A stretch of 64,000 nucleotides of DNA from NCBI GenBank assembly GCA_963771305.1, contig CAVYTS010000021.1, forward strand, positions 171,135 through 235,134, given 5' to 3'. The notes under the pieces are model-generated. The model was not told the DNA's origin. It saw only the letters and a list, made by a program, of their open reading frames with translations, and made no database searches. This document shows, one piece after another, positions 55,619 through 63,704 of the stretch. Both the position numbers and the translations under genes were made by a program. The stretch comes from CAJCIT01 sp963771305 (lineage in GTDB: Bacteria > Acidobacteriota > Terriglobia > Bryobacterales > Bryobacteraceae). Position 1 is the stretch's first letter. Each line of letters begins with the position of its first letter.

Positions 55619-55717
55619 CGATGGACGCCCACGTCCGCGACGGGCGCCCACGCCCGGCTCAACCTCGTTTCGCAATAAATCGCTGCTTCGCGCAAAAAAA
55701 AAGACTTGCTAATAGAG
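55619..55717. repeat. Dispersed repeat family B, long copy
   Basis: Begins GCGATGGACGCCCACGTCCG and continues with CCTCGTTTCGCAATAAATCG, CGCGCAAAAAAAAAGACTTG and CTAATAGAG. It matches the copy at 34499-34600 along nearly the whole length. Confidence 0.65.
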
Positions 55718-55867
55718 CCGGCATGGCGCCGTCGAAGCACGTTATCCGCCAGGAACTTCGCACGCCGAGGCGATCCTCGGGTAGCTCAATAAGATAAGAA
55801 GGAAATTCGCATTTGGGAAATTCGCATTTGCGTTTTTTGTATTTGCTTGTATAATTCTTGCAGCTAA

Positions 55868-56245
55868 ATGGCTGAAATAGAAAAGCTGGCCAAACTTTCC
55901 GAACTCGCCTTGCGCAATCGGCGCGAGGGCCTAACCAAAGTCCTGCCGCCACTGGGAGAGGTACTTCGCGGGTCATTGATGGAGCGCTACCTCACCTGCG
56001 GCAACCCTGATTGCAAATGTGCCCGCGGCGAACGCCACGGGCCGGTTTGGTATTTGAGCGTCACCTTGGACCAGTCGCATCGGGCCGGTTGCACCGTGCC
56101 AGGCGATCAGGTCGAGCAAGTCCGCCGGTGGATTGAGAACTATCACCAAGTGAAAGAGAACCTGGAGAAGATCTCCGACATCAACCGGGAACTGATGCGT
56201 CGCCTCAAGGCCAAGAACAAGAAAAGGACGACAACCAAAAGATGA
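55868..56245 (+). CDS. DUF6788-type accessory protein of an insertion sequence
   Basis: A 125-residue basic protein with a zinc-knuckle-like CGNPDCKCARGERHGP segment, then a coiled-coil-like and very basic C-terminus (RRLKAKNKKRTTTKR). Proteins of this type are found next to certain DDE transposases. It lies 55 bases before the transposase in the same direction. Function unknown; possibly a DNA-binding partner. Confidence 0.65.
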   Translation: MAEIEKLAKLSELALRNRREGLTKVLPPLGEVLRGSLMERYLTCGNPDCKCARGERHGPVWYLSVTLDQSHRAGCTVPGDQVEQVRRWIENYHQVKENLEKISDINRELMRRLKAKNKKRTTTKR

Positions 56246-56300
56246 GCCATCCGGGCAAGGAAATGAGGGACGGCGTCTTGCCAGTCTTGCAGCCTTAGGG

Positions 56301-57635
56301 ATGAAAGAAAGAGCGCACTCTTTGCCTTCGTTTTCCGCTTGGCTGAACAAAGGTTTCGATCTGCGCGCTCATGCGGCTCAGATGGCGGACGCCCGCACCG
56401 ATCCGGAAATATCGCCTTCCAGCATCTTCCTGGCGGTCTTCCATAGCTTTGTGTTTCGCCTGCCCAGCTTTCAGCAGTTGGACAGCGAACTGTCCCACTC
56501 CCATCTACAACGCTGGATCGGCGCCGAGCGCGCTTTGGGCGACGACACCTTGCGGTACAGTTTATGCGGCTTCGACCTGAACCCGCTGGAAACCATGTTG
56601 GTGGATGTCAACCGCCGTCTGAAGCGAGGTAAAGCCTTCGATGAGGGACGGGTGCAAGGGCGCTTGGTGGCGGCGTTGGACGGCATCGAGGTGTTGTCCA
56701 GTTTCAGCCGGCGCTGTGACCGTTGCCTGGAGCGCCGCGTGACCCTGAAGGATCAAGCCGGCCGCAAGATCGAGCAGACTCAGTATTACCATCGCGCCGT
56801 CGGTTGTCAGATGGTCCACAGCCCAGTCAAACCGTTTCTCGCCATCGAGTGGCTTCAACCGGGTGAGGGCGAGGACACGGCTGCGCTTCGTTTGCTCAAT
56901 CGGCTGCCGGACATGTATGGAAGCCGCTTTTTCGACATCTTGCTTTTGGATGCGCTTTACGCGCAGACTCCGGTACTGCAGTTGGTCCACAGGATCGGCT
57001 GGGACGCGGTCATCAGCCTGAAACAGAACTCCCGTGATTTGTATCAATCGGCGGTGCGCCTGTTTGCATGTCGACCACCGGATCTCGGTTTTACTGAGCA
57101 GCGCGACCATAAGACATACCAAGTTCAACTCTGGGATACCGAAGGTCTGCCCTTCACCATCGACAACCCCGAACCGGTGCGGGTGGTGCGCTCCGAAGAG
57201 GTGCTCGATCGCAATCGTTACCGCGAAGGAGAACGGACTTCGCATTCCACCGACCACGAATGGCTTTGGGTCACCACGCTGCCCAAGCAGGTATTCCCCA
57301 CTCCGGTTATCCGCCAACTGGGGCACAGCCGCTGGAAGAATGAGAACAACGGTTGGATGGATCTGACAAAACACTGGGCTTTCAAACACGGATTTCTCCA
57401 CGCTTGCCGGCACCGTCCCACACAGACCACCGCCTCCGGAGAGCGGGAGCCGGTCTCCAATCACGGCCTCGCAGCCGTCACCTTGATTCTCCTGATCGCG
57501 TTCGCCTTGAGTTCGGCCTTCGTCCTCAGACACTCCAAACTCGCTCGCCGGGATCACCTCACTGCCATCGCCGTCGCTGCTCAGTTACGCGCCTGGGCGA
57601 CCAAGACTCCGCCCTCGATTCGAGCACCTGACTGA
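56301..57635 (+). CDS. DDE transposase, IS4-like
   Basis: A 444-residue transposase in one intact frame. Candidate catalytic acids: an Asp in AALDGIEVLSS, an Asp in FFDILLLDALYAQTP and the Glu in WKNENNGWMDLTKHWAFKH, the order of IS4-class enzymes. There is a two-cysteine-pair motif (CDRCLERR) before the second strand. The C-terminus has a hydrophobic stretch near residue 385-405. With its full frame it may still be active. Confidence 0.8.
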   Translation: MKERAHSLPSFSAWLNKGFDLRAHAAQMADARTDPEISPSSIFLAVFHSFVFRLPSFQQLDSELSHSHLQRWIGAERALGDDTLRYSLCGFDLNPLETMLVDVNRRLKRGKAFDEGRVQGRLVAALDGIEVLSSFSRRCDRCLERRVTLKDQAGRKIEQTQYYHRAVGCQMVHSPVKPFLAIEWLQPGEGEDTAALRLLNRLPDMYGSRFFDILLLDALYAQTPVLQLVHRIGWDAVISLKQNSRDLYQSAVRLFACRPPDLGFTEQRDHKTYQVQLWDTEGLPFTIDNPEPVRVVRSEEVLDRNRYREGERTSHSTDHEWLWVTTLPKQVFPTPVIRQLGHSRWKNENNGWMDLTKHWAFKHGFLHACRHRPTQTTASGEREPVSNHGLAAVTLILLIAFALSSAFVLRHSKLARRDHLTAIAVAAQLRAWATKTPPSIRAPD

Positions 57636-57940
57636 AACGGCACGGTCCCCATCCAGCCCACTTGCGGTGCCCCTCCGCTTGCGTTCCCTCCAGCGGACCG
57701 GAGCCACTCGTCTCATTTTCGACCGTGTAAACCCCTGCTCGCGAAATTGCCAATCAACTTCTGCCCATGGCGACCGGCAGACCGCCAATACTCGCGAAAA
57801 CCTTGCTCTGCGAATCTCCTTTCCCTTCGTTACTCCCAGGCTCCGGCCATTTCCGGGGACTGACACGGGCCATGCGAAGTTCCTGCGTTATCCGCCTTGT
57901 CAATAGACATCCTCGACTTAACCGCGCTAACCTAAAAGCG
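57636..57940. other. Gap between the insertion sequence and cysteine synthase
   Basis: 305 bases with no gene recognised. The IS right end probably lies here. The frame of cysteine synthase is open upstream to 57767 but does not resemble the family before 57941. Confidence 0.4.
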
Positions 57941-58870
57941 ATGCTCGATACGGCCACTTCCCTGCACCTTGACACGGTCTTGAACCGCATCGGGAATACA
58001 CCGTTACTCGAAATCCCAATCGCCGGGAAGGGCGACGTCCGGGTTGCCGCGAAAGCCGAGTTCCTTAATCCCGGCGGTTCTGTGAAGGACCGGCCCGCGC
58101 TGAACATTATCCGGGAGGGCGAGGCCAGCGGCCGATTAACGCACGACAAAGTGCTGCTCGATTCCACCAGCGGCAACACCGGCATTGCCTATGCGATGAT
58201 CTGCGCCGCAAAAGGGTATCGCGTCAAGCTGTGCCTTCCCGCCAACGCCTCCCCCGAGCGAAAGAGGATCCTGTTGGCCTATGGTGCCGAGTTAGTGCTC
58301 ACGGATGCAGCTGAAGGATCGGACGGGGCTATCAGGGTTTGCCAAAAGATCTATGCGGACGATCCAGGCCGCTACTTCTTCGCCGACCAGTACGGCAATC
58401 CGGCCAACTGGCACGCGCACGCCATGACGACGGGCCCCGAAATTATCAAACAGACCGAAGGCCGCATCACGCACTTTGTGACGGCTCTAGGGACCAGCGG
58501 CACATTCACGGGCGTCACACGCGCGCTTCGCGAGCGGTTACCACATGTTCGATGTATTTCCGTCCAACCCTCCACGCCACTGCATGGACTGGAGGGCACC
58601 AAACATATGCCATCCGCGATCAAGCCGGCGATCTACGATCCAAGCTTGGCCGATGACAACATCTGGATTGACACCGAAGACGCCTATGAGATGGCACGCC
58701 GGCTGGCGCGCGGAGCGGGCCTGCTGCTCGGCGTATCAGCTGCCGCTAATGTTGTGGCCGCCAGCCGCGTAGCGCAAGAAGTTGCAGGCCGCGGCGAGTC
58801 CGGCCTCGTGGTGACCATCCTCTGCGATGGCGGCATCAAGTATCTCAGCGACTCGTTCTGGACCGAGTAG
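57941..58870 (+). CDS. cysK: Cysteine synthase (O-acetylserine sulfhydrylase family)
   Basis: Makes L-cysteine from O-acetylserine (or a related activated serine) and sulfide with PLP. 309 residues from the ATG at 57941. K49 in FLNPGGSVKDR is the PLP lysine, STSGNTGIA the substrate loop and GTSGTFTG the phosphate loop. EGTKHMPSA and the C-terminal end fit CysK/CysM-type proteins; whether it prefers O-acetylserine or O-phosphoserine cannot be told. It lies between mobile elements, but the frame is intact. Confidence 0.93.
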   Translation: MLDTATSLHLDTVLNRIGNTPLLEIPIAGKGDVRVAAKAEFLNPGGSVKDRPALNIIREGEASGRLTHDKVLLDSTSGNTGIAYAMICAAKGYRVKLCLPANASPERKRILLAYGAELVLTDAAEGSDGAIRVCQKIYADDPGRYFFADQYGNPANWHAHAMTTGPEIIKQTEGRITHFVTALGTSGTFTGVTRALRERLPHVRCISVQPSTPLHGLEGTKHMPSAIKPAIYDPSLADDNIWIDTEDAYEMARRLARGAGLLLGVSAAANVVAASRVAQEVAGRGESGLVVTILCDGGIKYLSDSFWTE

Positions 58871-58922
58871 CCGCTTCTTCCGAAAATTCGACTCGAGTAG
58901 GTGGGGCAGGGTCCCCAGACCC

Positions 58923-58943
58923 GCGCTGGACGCCCACGTCCGG
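58923..58943. repeat. Dispersed repeat family B, short copy
   Basis: GCGCTGGACGCCCACGTCCG core with hairpin GGACG-CCCA-CGTCC, in the gap downstream of cysK. Confidence 0.6.
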
Positions 58944-59017
58944 CTCTTTGAGTCACACGAAGGTCGGCGACTTTTTCATCAGCGGGGGTCAACGGATGCC
59001 GGTAATCCAGGTTTCGG

Positions 59018-59659
59018 TTACCGGACTTCTTCTATCTTCACGCCCTCAGGCTTGGCAAAGAGTTGAGCGTTGAAGGGTACCTGCTCATACACCTCGTACC
59101 AAAAGGTCTCGGTGGTGTTCCCGCGCTGTCGCCTCAGCGCCCAGGGCCGCTCCGGCGTGCCGGTCGTGTAGAGTGTCACCTGCCAATCCTTAATCGGCCC
59201 GGTGTAGGCGGTAGTCGGCTTTTCCCGCAGCACCGGGCCCGTTTTGGCCTCAGCGCCCTTCCCCTTGAAGTACTGCATCTCCAGACCGAACTCGAGATCG
59301 AGAAACGGGTTTGTATCCTTGTCTCCCTTTACCTGCTTATCGCGGAAGATGGGCATGCGGCATTCCAACTTCGGACCCGGATCCACAAAGTGCTCGGCCT
59401 TCTTCTTTAGAAGGTTCACGGTCCATGAGTCCGGTTCACTGGCGATGCTGGTCCATTGTGCATGTTCCGCGGTGTTTGGCGCTTCCTCACTGCGACAGTA
59501 ATGAGTTCCAACTCTGTACACCGTCATTGGCACAGTCGGAAAGGTCCTGGGAAGCAGGGCGGAACTCTCGATCGTAACGGTCATTTTAGTCATCGAATCG
59601 GGATGCTGCTGTCCAAACACACCCACACTTAGCGCACAAATCAAGGTCAAGGTTTTCAT
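59018..59659 (-). CDS. Secreted hypothetical protein
   Basis: A protein of about 213 residues from the ATG at 59659, with a short signal peptide (MKTLTLICALSVGVFG). No family recognised. It is beta-rich, with HYCRSEEAPNTAEHAQW and MPIFRDK segments, and has two cysteines. Upstream in-frame codons to 59773 overlap the IS3 end and are not used. No known function and no partner gene. Confidence 0.6.
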   Translation of the reverse strand: MKTLTLICALSVGVFGQQHPDSMTKMTVTIESSALLPRTFPTVPMTVYRVGTHYCRSEEAPNTAEHAQWTSIASEPDSWTVNLLKKKAEHFVDPGPKLECRMPIFRDKQVKGDKDTNPFLDLEFGLEMQYFKGKGAEAKTGPVLREKPTTAYTGPIKDWQVTLYTTGTPERPWALRRQRGNTTETFWYEVYEQVPFNAQLFAKPEGVKIEEVR

Positions 59660-59712
59660 GAGATAGTCCTCATCTTCGCACGGTTCGGCACCAGGATGCT
59701 GACACAGTCTTG

Positions 59713-59760
59713 TCCAATGCAAGATGAGCCTGGAGGAGGGGGCCATTCCAATGCAAGATG
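59713..59760. repeat. 14-base direct repeat beside the IS3 left end
   Basis: TCCAATGCAAGATG at 59713-59726 and again at 59747-59760, directly outside the IS3 left end. A similar CAAGATGAG[CG]CTG string occurs just outside the right end at 62513. Confidence 0.6.
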
Positions 59761-59821
59761 GAGTGAACCCCAAAAATGAGACACGGAGTTAAGGGAACAA
59801 ATACATTGAACGGAGTGAGGA

Positions 59822-59927
59822 ATGGATTTGTCCCGAGCTACATACAGTCGCGATCTGAAGATCGCCGCGATGCGCGCGTTGGACGGGGGCTCGACCACCG
59901 GTGAAATTGCGCGGAAGTATCAACTAA
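59822..59927 (+). pseudogene. IS3 orfA, N-terminal part
   Basis: MDLSRATYSRDLKIAAMRAL and GEIARKYQL, the helix-turn-helix start of an IS3 OrfA, broken by the insertion at codon 35. The continuation LSPKLLERW begins right after the inserted element at 61209. Confidence 0.85.
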
Positions 59928-61208
59928 GGCACTGTTAAACAATAACATTTCCATCCGATAATGTTTTGAGTTATCGTGGAAGCATGGGTGGCTTTGACGG
60001 AGTTCGACGGCGCTTCGCCACGCTGGAGAAGGTTCTGGACGAGAAATCTCGTCGCCTTTTGGTCGCGGCTGAATGTAAGACGTGGGGACCGGGCGGTATC
60101 TCAGCGGTATCGCAGGCAACGGGCGTCTCCCGCCAGGTGATCCGTCAAGGACTGAAGGAATTGGATCAGCCGCGAACCCATCCCGTCGGACGGATTCGCT
60201 GGCCTGGTGGTGGGCGGAAGAAGGTCAAGGAAAAGGACCCGACTTTGGTTGCGGATCTGGAAAAGCTGGTGGAGTCCACCACGCGAGGTGACCCGGAGTC
60301 CTGCTTACGATGGACCTGCAAGAGTGTACGCAGATTGGCTGAAGAATTGGAGCATATGGGCCATCCAGTGAGCTACCCGGTGGTCGCGGAGTTGCTCCAT
60401 GAACTTGACTATAGCTTGCAAGCTAACAGAAAGACGAAAGAAGGGGATAACCACCCGGACCGCAACGCGCAGTTTGAATACATCAACGCCAAGGTTCAAC
60501 AGTACATCGGTCGCAGGCAACCGGTGATTTCGGTTGACACGAAAAAGAAAGAGTTGCTGGGCGATTTCAAGAATAGTGGGCAGGATTGGAGGCCAAAGGG
60601 AAAACCTCAGCAGGTTCGAGTGCATGATTTCGTGATTCCGGAACTGGGGCGCGCGGCGCCGTACGGGGTCTATGATCTGGCACAGAACATCGGTTGGGTC
60701 AGCGTGGGAGTGGACCACGACACGGCATCATTTGCGGTGGAGACCATCCGGCGTTGGTGGCATGCGATGGGTAAAGAAAAATACCCGCAAGCCCAACAAC
60801 TATTGATTACCGCCGATGGCGGCGGCAGCAACGGATCCCGTCTCCGCCTATGGAACCTGGAGTTGCAGACGCTCGCCGATGAGACCGGTCTGAGCATTTC
60901 AGTGAGCCACTTTCCGCCTGGAACCAGCAAATGGAACAAGATTGAACACCGCTTGTTCTCCTTCATCAGCAAGAATTGGCGAGGGCAGCCTCTCACCAGC
61001 TTAAAGGTGATTGTCAGTCTGATTGCTGGAACCACGACGCGGAAAGGGCTGAAAGTCCATGCCGAGATTGATGACCGGCCCTATCCGGCCGGAATCAAAG
61101 TCGCCGATGAGGAGATGGCACAAATCCACCTTCGCCGCGACGCCTTTCACGGCGAATGGAACTATGAAATCATGCCTCGGGATGGAATCGTTATTCCTTA
61201 ACAATCCC
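59928..61208 (+). mobile_element. ISAzo13-like element, 1281 bp, inserted in the IS3 orfA
   Basis: Imperfect 25-base terminal inverted repeats, about 19 matching: GGCACTGTTAAACAATAAC on the left and, reversed, GGGATTGTTAAGGAATAAC on the right. The target TAA is repeated on both sides (59925-59927 and 61209-61211), a 3-base duplication. Removing the element and one TAA restores the IS3 orfA reading frame, proving the insertion point. Confidence 0.9.
59984..61201 (+). CDS. ISAzo13-like transposase
   Basis: About 405 residues from the ATG at 59984 (a TTG at 59966 is also possible). N-terminal helix-turn-helix region (VSQATGVSRQVIRQGLKELD), then a DDE-type core: VISVDTKKKELLG, LLITADGGGSNG, and SKWNKIEHRLFSFISKNWRG for the third acid. 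The stop lies within the right inverted repeat. Intact, so it may still be mobile. Other ISAzo13-class transposases share the GGRKKV and QDWRPKG blocks seen here. Confidence 0.9.
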   Translation: MGGFDGVRRRFATLEKVLDEKSRRLLVAAECKTWGPGGISAVSQATGVSRQVIRQGLKELDQPRTHPVGRIRWPGGGRKKVKEKDPTLVADLEKLVESTTRGDPESCLRWTCKSVRRLAEELEHMGHPVSYPVVAELLHELDYSLQANRKTKEGDNHPDRNAQFEYINAKVQQYIGRRQPVISVDTKKKELLGDFKNSGQDWRPKGKPQQVRVHDFVIPELGRAAPYGVYDLAQNIGWVSVGVDHDTASFAVETIRRWWHAMGKEKYPQAQQLLITADGGGSNGSRLRLWNLELQTLADETGLSISVSHFPPGTSKWNKIEHRLFSFISKNWRGQPLTSLKVIVSLIAGTTTRKGLKVHAEIDDRPYPAGIKVADEEMAQIHLRRDAFHGEWNYEIMPRDGIVIP

Positions 61209-61486
61209 TAAGCCCGAAATTGCTGGAGCGCTGGCGCGGAGAGTGGCGAGCCAAGGGGGAATCGGCTTTTCCCGGCATTGGCCGGCGCGGTGACGGCCTA
61301 CCGGCACTTGATGATGCCCGGCGGATCGCCGACTTGGAGCGCAAAATCGGCCAGCTGACCATGCAGAATGATTTTTTAAAAAAGGCCTTGCAGCATTTCA
61401 GGGAACATCACCCGCCGGCAGTCGTCAGTGGCGCGGATGCCTGTTTGAAGAAATCCAGCAAGGCAGGGCGAAAGGCCAGGCCGTGA
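61209..61486 (+). pseudogene. IS3 orfA, C-terminal part
   Basis: Continues orfA after the inserted element: LERWRGEWRAKGESAFPG, a leucine-zipper-like ARRIADLERKIGQLTMQNDFLKKAL, and the stop overlapping the orfB start (GTGA). The orfA protein would be complete without the insertion. Confidence 0.8.
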
Positions 61487-62234
61487 ACGCGCTGTGTCAG
61501 ATGACCGGTTTGAGTCGGGCCGGTTTCTATCGCTGGCGGCTGCCGCGCCAAGCCATTCCGGTGGAGATGGAACTGCGTGATCAGTTGCAGAGGGTCGCAC
61601 TGGAATGGCCGGCGTATGGCTACCGAAGAATGACCTGTGAACTGCGGCAGCGCGGCTTTGCGGTCAACCACAAACGAGTGCTGCGGATGATGAGGGAAGA
61701 CAATCTGCTGTGCGTGCGGCGGCGAGCGTTCGTGGTCACCACCGACTCGCGTCACAATCTGCCGGTTTATCCGAACTTGGCGCGCCAGCTCCAGACCACG
61801 GCGTCAACCAGCTTGGGGTCGCCGACATCACCTACATTCGACTGCGCACGGAGTTCGTATACCTGGCGGTGGTGCTGGACGCCTTCTCAGGTCGCGTGAT
61901 CGGGTGGGCGCTGGGCCGGACTCTGGAAGCCGAACTGGCAGTGACGGCATGGCGTATGTCGCTGCTCGAGCGGCAACCGTCGCCCGGCTTGGTGCATCAC
62001 TCCGACCGCGGCGTGCAGTATGCTTCGCACGCTTACACGGAACTGCTGAAGCAACACCACGCCACCATCCGCATGAGCCGCAAGGGAAAGGTTTACCGCA
62101 ACGAATACCGCGATTTCCACGACGCCCGCTCCAGCATTGGTGAGTTCCTGGAGCGCGTCTATAATCAGAAACGGCTGCACTCGGCTCTCGGATACCGTCC
62201 GCCCGCCGAGTTCGAGAACGGCGCCTCCCAATGA
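61483..62234 (+). pseudogene. IS3 orfB transposase, frameshifted and lacking the catalytic Glu
   Basis: Frame one: MTGLSRAGFYRWR through YGYRRMTCELRQRGFAVNHKRV to NLPVYPNLARQLQTT. A shift near 61800 moves to a second frame with GVADITYIRL (first Asp) and LVHHSDRGVQYAS (second Asp). After IRMSRKG the next residues are KVYRNEYRDF; the segment NPYDNAxAESFFKTLK that should hold the catalytic Glu is missing. The protein cannot carry out DDE chemistry. Confidence 0.85.
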
Positions 62235-62564
62235 GATGGGATTGTCATCGCACGCCGCGGAACGGGGGCGCTCCCCCTGCGACCCCGGGATTTAACGCTG
62301 TTGCGCCGGAATGGCTGACCAACTACGGGGCGGCCGCCGTCGCCGCCACGGCCGTTCCGGCCACTGAGTCGACGCTCGGGTCGCATCCCTGCGTTGCCCT
62401 ATCCTCCGCTCAGGTCCTTCCAGAGTGGATTAACCGTAACCTTTCCGTCCACGCTTTCACAGTGAACGGAGACAACCCCCTTAACTTCGTGTCTCACTCC
62501 AGGGGTTCACTTCAAGATGAGGCTGAAGAAAGAGGGCAGGGCATGCTGAGGATTGCTAATACGC
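62235..62564. other. Right part of the IS3 relic and its flank
   Basis: No intact gene. It includes the IS3 right end (to 62509). The ~270 bases between orfB and the end are longer than usual for IS3 and contain GCCGCCGTCGCCGCC-like repeats, possibly other debris. Confidence 0.4.
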
Positions 62565-63011
62565 ATGCAAGAGATGGAGAACCCGAGTCTGGAGCAGATC
62601 CGTGTTTTTCTGGACGGGAACCAGGAAGTACGATTTCAGGGTGAGGGAGGAGGGGAGATCTACGCCTGGGTAGAGCGCACGCTCAGGCAGCAGGATTACC
62701 CGCGCCGGAGCCGAATCGACAAAGGGCTGTTGCGGCGCTACCTGAGCAAGATGACGGGGTTGAGCCGAGCGCAGATGGCGCGACTGATCGGAGAGTACGG
62801 CACGACCGGCCGGCTTCAACCGACCCAGTACCGGCGGCACACGTTTCCCAGGCACTACACGCCGACCGATGTGGCGCTGCTGGTGAAGGTCGAGCAAGCC
62901 CATGGCAAGTTGAGCGGGCCTGCGACACAAGCCATTCTAAAACGCGAGGACACGGTCTTGGGCAAGCAGACTTACCAGAACCTGGCTAGATTCTTGGACG
63001 GGGAATCGTAA
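62565..63011 (+). pseudogene. Truncated transposase/integrase N-terminal half
   Basis: About 148 residues with the start of a known transposase class: NPSLEQIRVFLDGNQEVRF, EIYAWVERTLRQQDYPR, RRYLSKMTGLSRAQMARLI, YRRHTFPRHYTPTDVALLVKVEQAH and LSGPATQAILKRE. The catalytic integrase domain that should follow is missing after the stop at 63011. Other starts (62553 TTG or 62574 ATG) are possible. Confidence 0.7.
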
Positions 63012-63704
63012 ACAGAACTACTTCAACAATCCGGCGTGTAACATTGTTACCTCCCGCCCGTTAAGCCATTGGGATTTCAAGGGGTGTGTCCGACGTGATG
63101 TTGATGTACTTGCTGAATGAAAGGAATCAGCTCGGGTAATGACTCGTTCACCCGATAGCCTGGTCCCCTCTGTCGCGGGGCAACCTGATACGGAGAAGCG
63201 GGACGACAAAGCCCTCACCTGTTGGCAGGAGGGCGAGGCGAATTTGCGGGCCGCAACAGAAGTAAACGCCGTTACAGCATCGTCAAATCCACCAGCAATC
63301 ATGCCAATTCAGCTGGATCTTTTCCCGGGGCGAGCCTGTCCCTTGGAGGTGAAGCCTGCCACGGACCGGAATCCAGCGAGAGTAAATCCGGCCCGCCGGG
63401 ACGGTGCAGAGGGCGGCAGCACACAAAGACAGCGCATCAGCACAACCGGAGAGGCCCTGTTCGGCCCGCCGGAGGAAACTCCGAGTGGTAGGGAGGCGTA
63501 TAAGGGGAGAACCCGAAAGCGCGGGAACGAAACCGGACAGGGAATCGGAGGTGGCCACAGTACCGTTGAACTTCGGGAAAACCGGAGGGAGGGAAGGGCC
63601 GCTACTTTCATCGAGCGACCAAAACAGGGAAAGGCGGCCGGAATGCCCCGCAAGGGGAAAGCTCAACCCCGGCCCCGCCTCGCCAAGCGCAAGCGCCCAC
63701 CATA
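63012..63704. other. No protein gene recognised; may be intron RNA region
   Basis: 693 bases before the reverse transcriptase remnant. One long open frame exists (from 63139) but it has low-complexity, Arg/Gly-rich content with no family match. Position and base composition fit the 5' structured region of a group II intron; no domain could be verified by eye. Confidence 0.35.

Larger units (their letters stand above)
55800..57820 (+). mobile_element. Two-gene insertion sequence (DUF6788 plus DDE transposase), ends uncertain
   Basis: Holds the two genes at 55868 and 56301, same direction. Candidate inverted ends are AGGAAATTCGCA at 55800-55811 and TGCGAATCTCCT at 57809-57820 (11 of 12 bases). 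No target duplication is visible, so the limits are weak. The left end contains a direct repeat of AAATTCGCATTTG. Confidence 0.4.
59764..62509 (+). mobile_element. IS3-family relic interrupted by another element
   Basis: Imperfect inverted ends: TGAACCCC...ATGAGACACGGAGTTAAGGG on the left (from 59764) and the reverse complement of CCTTAACTTCGTGTCTCACT ... GGGGTTCA on the right (to 62509). Between are orfA split in two parts (59822-59927 and from 61209), orfB with a frameshift and a deletion, and the inserted ISAzo13-like element. No clear target duplication remains. The element cannot move on its own. Confidence 0.75.

Noticed and set aside
55800..57820. Confident IS boundaries from 12-base inverted ends
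   Set aside because: Short match with one mismatch and no target duplication; kept only as a low-confidence estimate.
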